Origin: Candidatus Litorirhabdus singularis
GTDB taxonomy: Bacteria > Pseudomonadota > Gammaproteobacteria > Pseudomonadales > Halieaceae
Direction: 5' to 3'
Length of the DNA stretch: 64,000 bases
NCBI RefSeq assembly: GCF_026262625.1
Contig: NZ_SHNN01000001.1
Span: 1,612,001 to 1,676,000 of the forward strand
Each line of letters starts with the position of its first letter. The stretch's first letter is position 1. Both the position numbers and the translations under genes were made by a program. The notes below the pieces were generated by a model. That model did not search any database. It had not been told where the DNA came from and saw nothing but the letters and a program-made list of their open reading frames with translations. Of the stretch, positions 63,827-64,000 are shown piece after piece.

Positions 63827-64000
63827 TTACGGTTGTCTGTTGGCGGTCGGATCCAGCTGGTAGCGAAAAATGTCGATCATTTCGCTGGCTATTGCCGTTG
63901 GGGAGTTCTTTCCGGGATGGTACCAGGTTGGCGCCCAGTTCAAGCTGCCCAGAATAGTAAGCCTGAAATAGCGACGGTCGATATTGGCCGGCAATGGCAG
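63827..64000 (-). CDS. TetR-family regulator, C-terminal end (right edge truncated)
   Basis: The frame is open from the window edge and ends at 63827-63829. The 57 visible residues read PANIDRRYFRLTILGSLNWAPTWYHPGK... and MIDIFRYQLDP. The stretch D-x-R-[YL]-F-R-L-x-x-L-G-[AS]-L-N-W-x-x-x-W-[YF] is the ligand-domain end of TetR regulators of the KstR2-like/FadR type (TetR_C group), which often sense acyl-CoAs. Only the C-terminus is present, so the DNA-binding part cannot be examined. Confidence 0.72.
   Translation of the reverse strand: MPLPANIDRRYFRLTILGSLNWAPTWYHPGKNSPTAIASEMIDIFRYQLDPTANRQP

Overview
The window reads as chromosomal DNA of a Gram-negative gammaproteobacterium, probably a marine heterotroph near Halieaceae/Spongiibacteraceae. 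The evidence is two large TonB-dependent receptors, an E. coli-type frdABCD operon, an RND efflux pair, a TIGR03643-type protein, a wax-ester-synthase/DGAT and two PEP-CTERM proteins with VPLPAA-type tails. The taxonomic placement is inference from family content. I saw no rRNA, tRNA, CRISPR array, insertion sequence or prophage on reading.

Layout. 1-14.5 kb: the end of an allophanate hydrolase, many alpha/beta hydrolases, a neutral ceramidase with an odd active-site residue, a metallo-beta-lactamase-fold hydrolase, a SYLF lipid-binding protein, an MscS channel, a rhomboid protease, and a TetR-SDR-membrane-protein unit with a clear palindromic operator. 14.5-16.9 kb: a fused Asp/Asn-hydroxylase plus sulfotransferase, preceded by two tiny overlapping genes and a 31-bp inverted repeat. 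17-20.5 kb: frdABCD with an FNR/ANR-type box. 20.5-31 kb: two thioesterases, an amidohydrolase overlapping a FadH-type dienoyl-CoA reductase, a POTRA-less Omp85 barrel, and an RND pump with its adaptor. 31.2-31.6 kb: a decayed beta-carbonic anhydrase. 31.7-38 kb: AraC regulator, TonB receptor, two coupled acyl-CoA dehydrogenases and a decayed esterase end. 38-46 kb: a PEP-CTERM protein, small conserved proteins, a duplicated NTF2-like protein and the second TonB receptor. 46-58.6 kb: a GH17-like lipoprotein, WS/DGAT with a lysine-rich tail, a YegD-like Hsp70, a U32 (RlhA-like) protein, GST, an OmpW-like barrel, an acyl-CoA synthetase and a saccharopine-dehydrogenase-like protein. 58.6-61 kb: a spondin-domain PEP-CTERM protein, ECF sigma factor and NrsF-type anti-sigma factor. 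61-63.3 kb: three unrecognised genes in tandem. The right edge cuts a TetR-type regulator.

How it fits together: most of the content is uptake, activation, oxidation, storage and hydrolysis of lipids, esters and acyl-CoAs, plus envelope proteins. The two best candidates for something undescribed are (i) the sigma factor/NrsF/spondin module, whose first gene has a promoter matching GTAACC-N16-CGAA exactly, and (ii) the two small peptides upstream of the hydroxylase-sulfotransferase fusion, which could be a peptide-modification system. Both are hypotheses from sequence alone.
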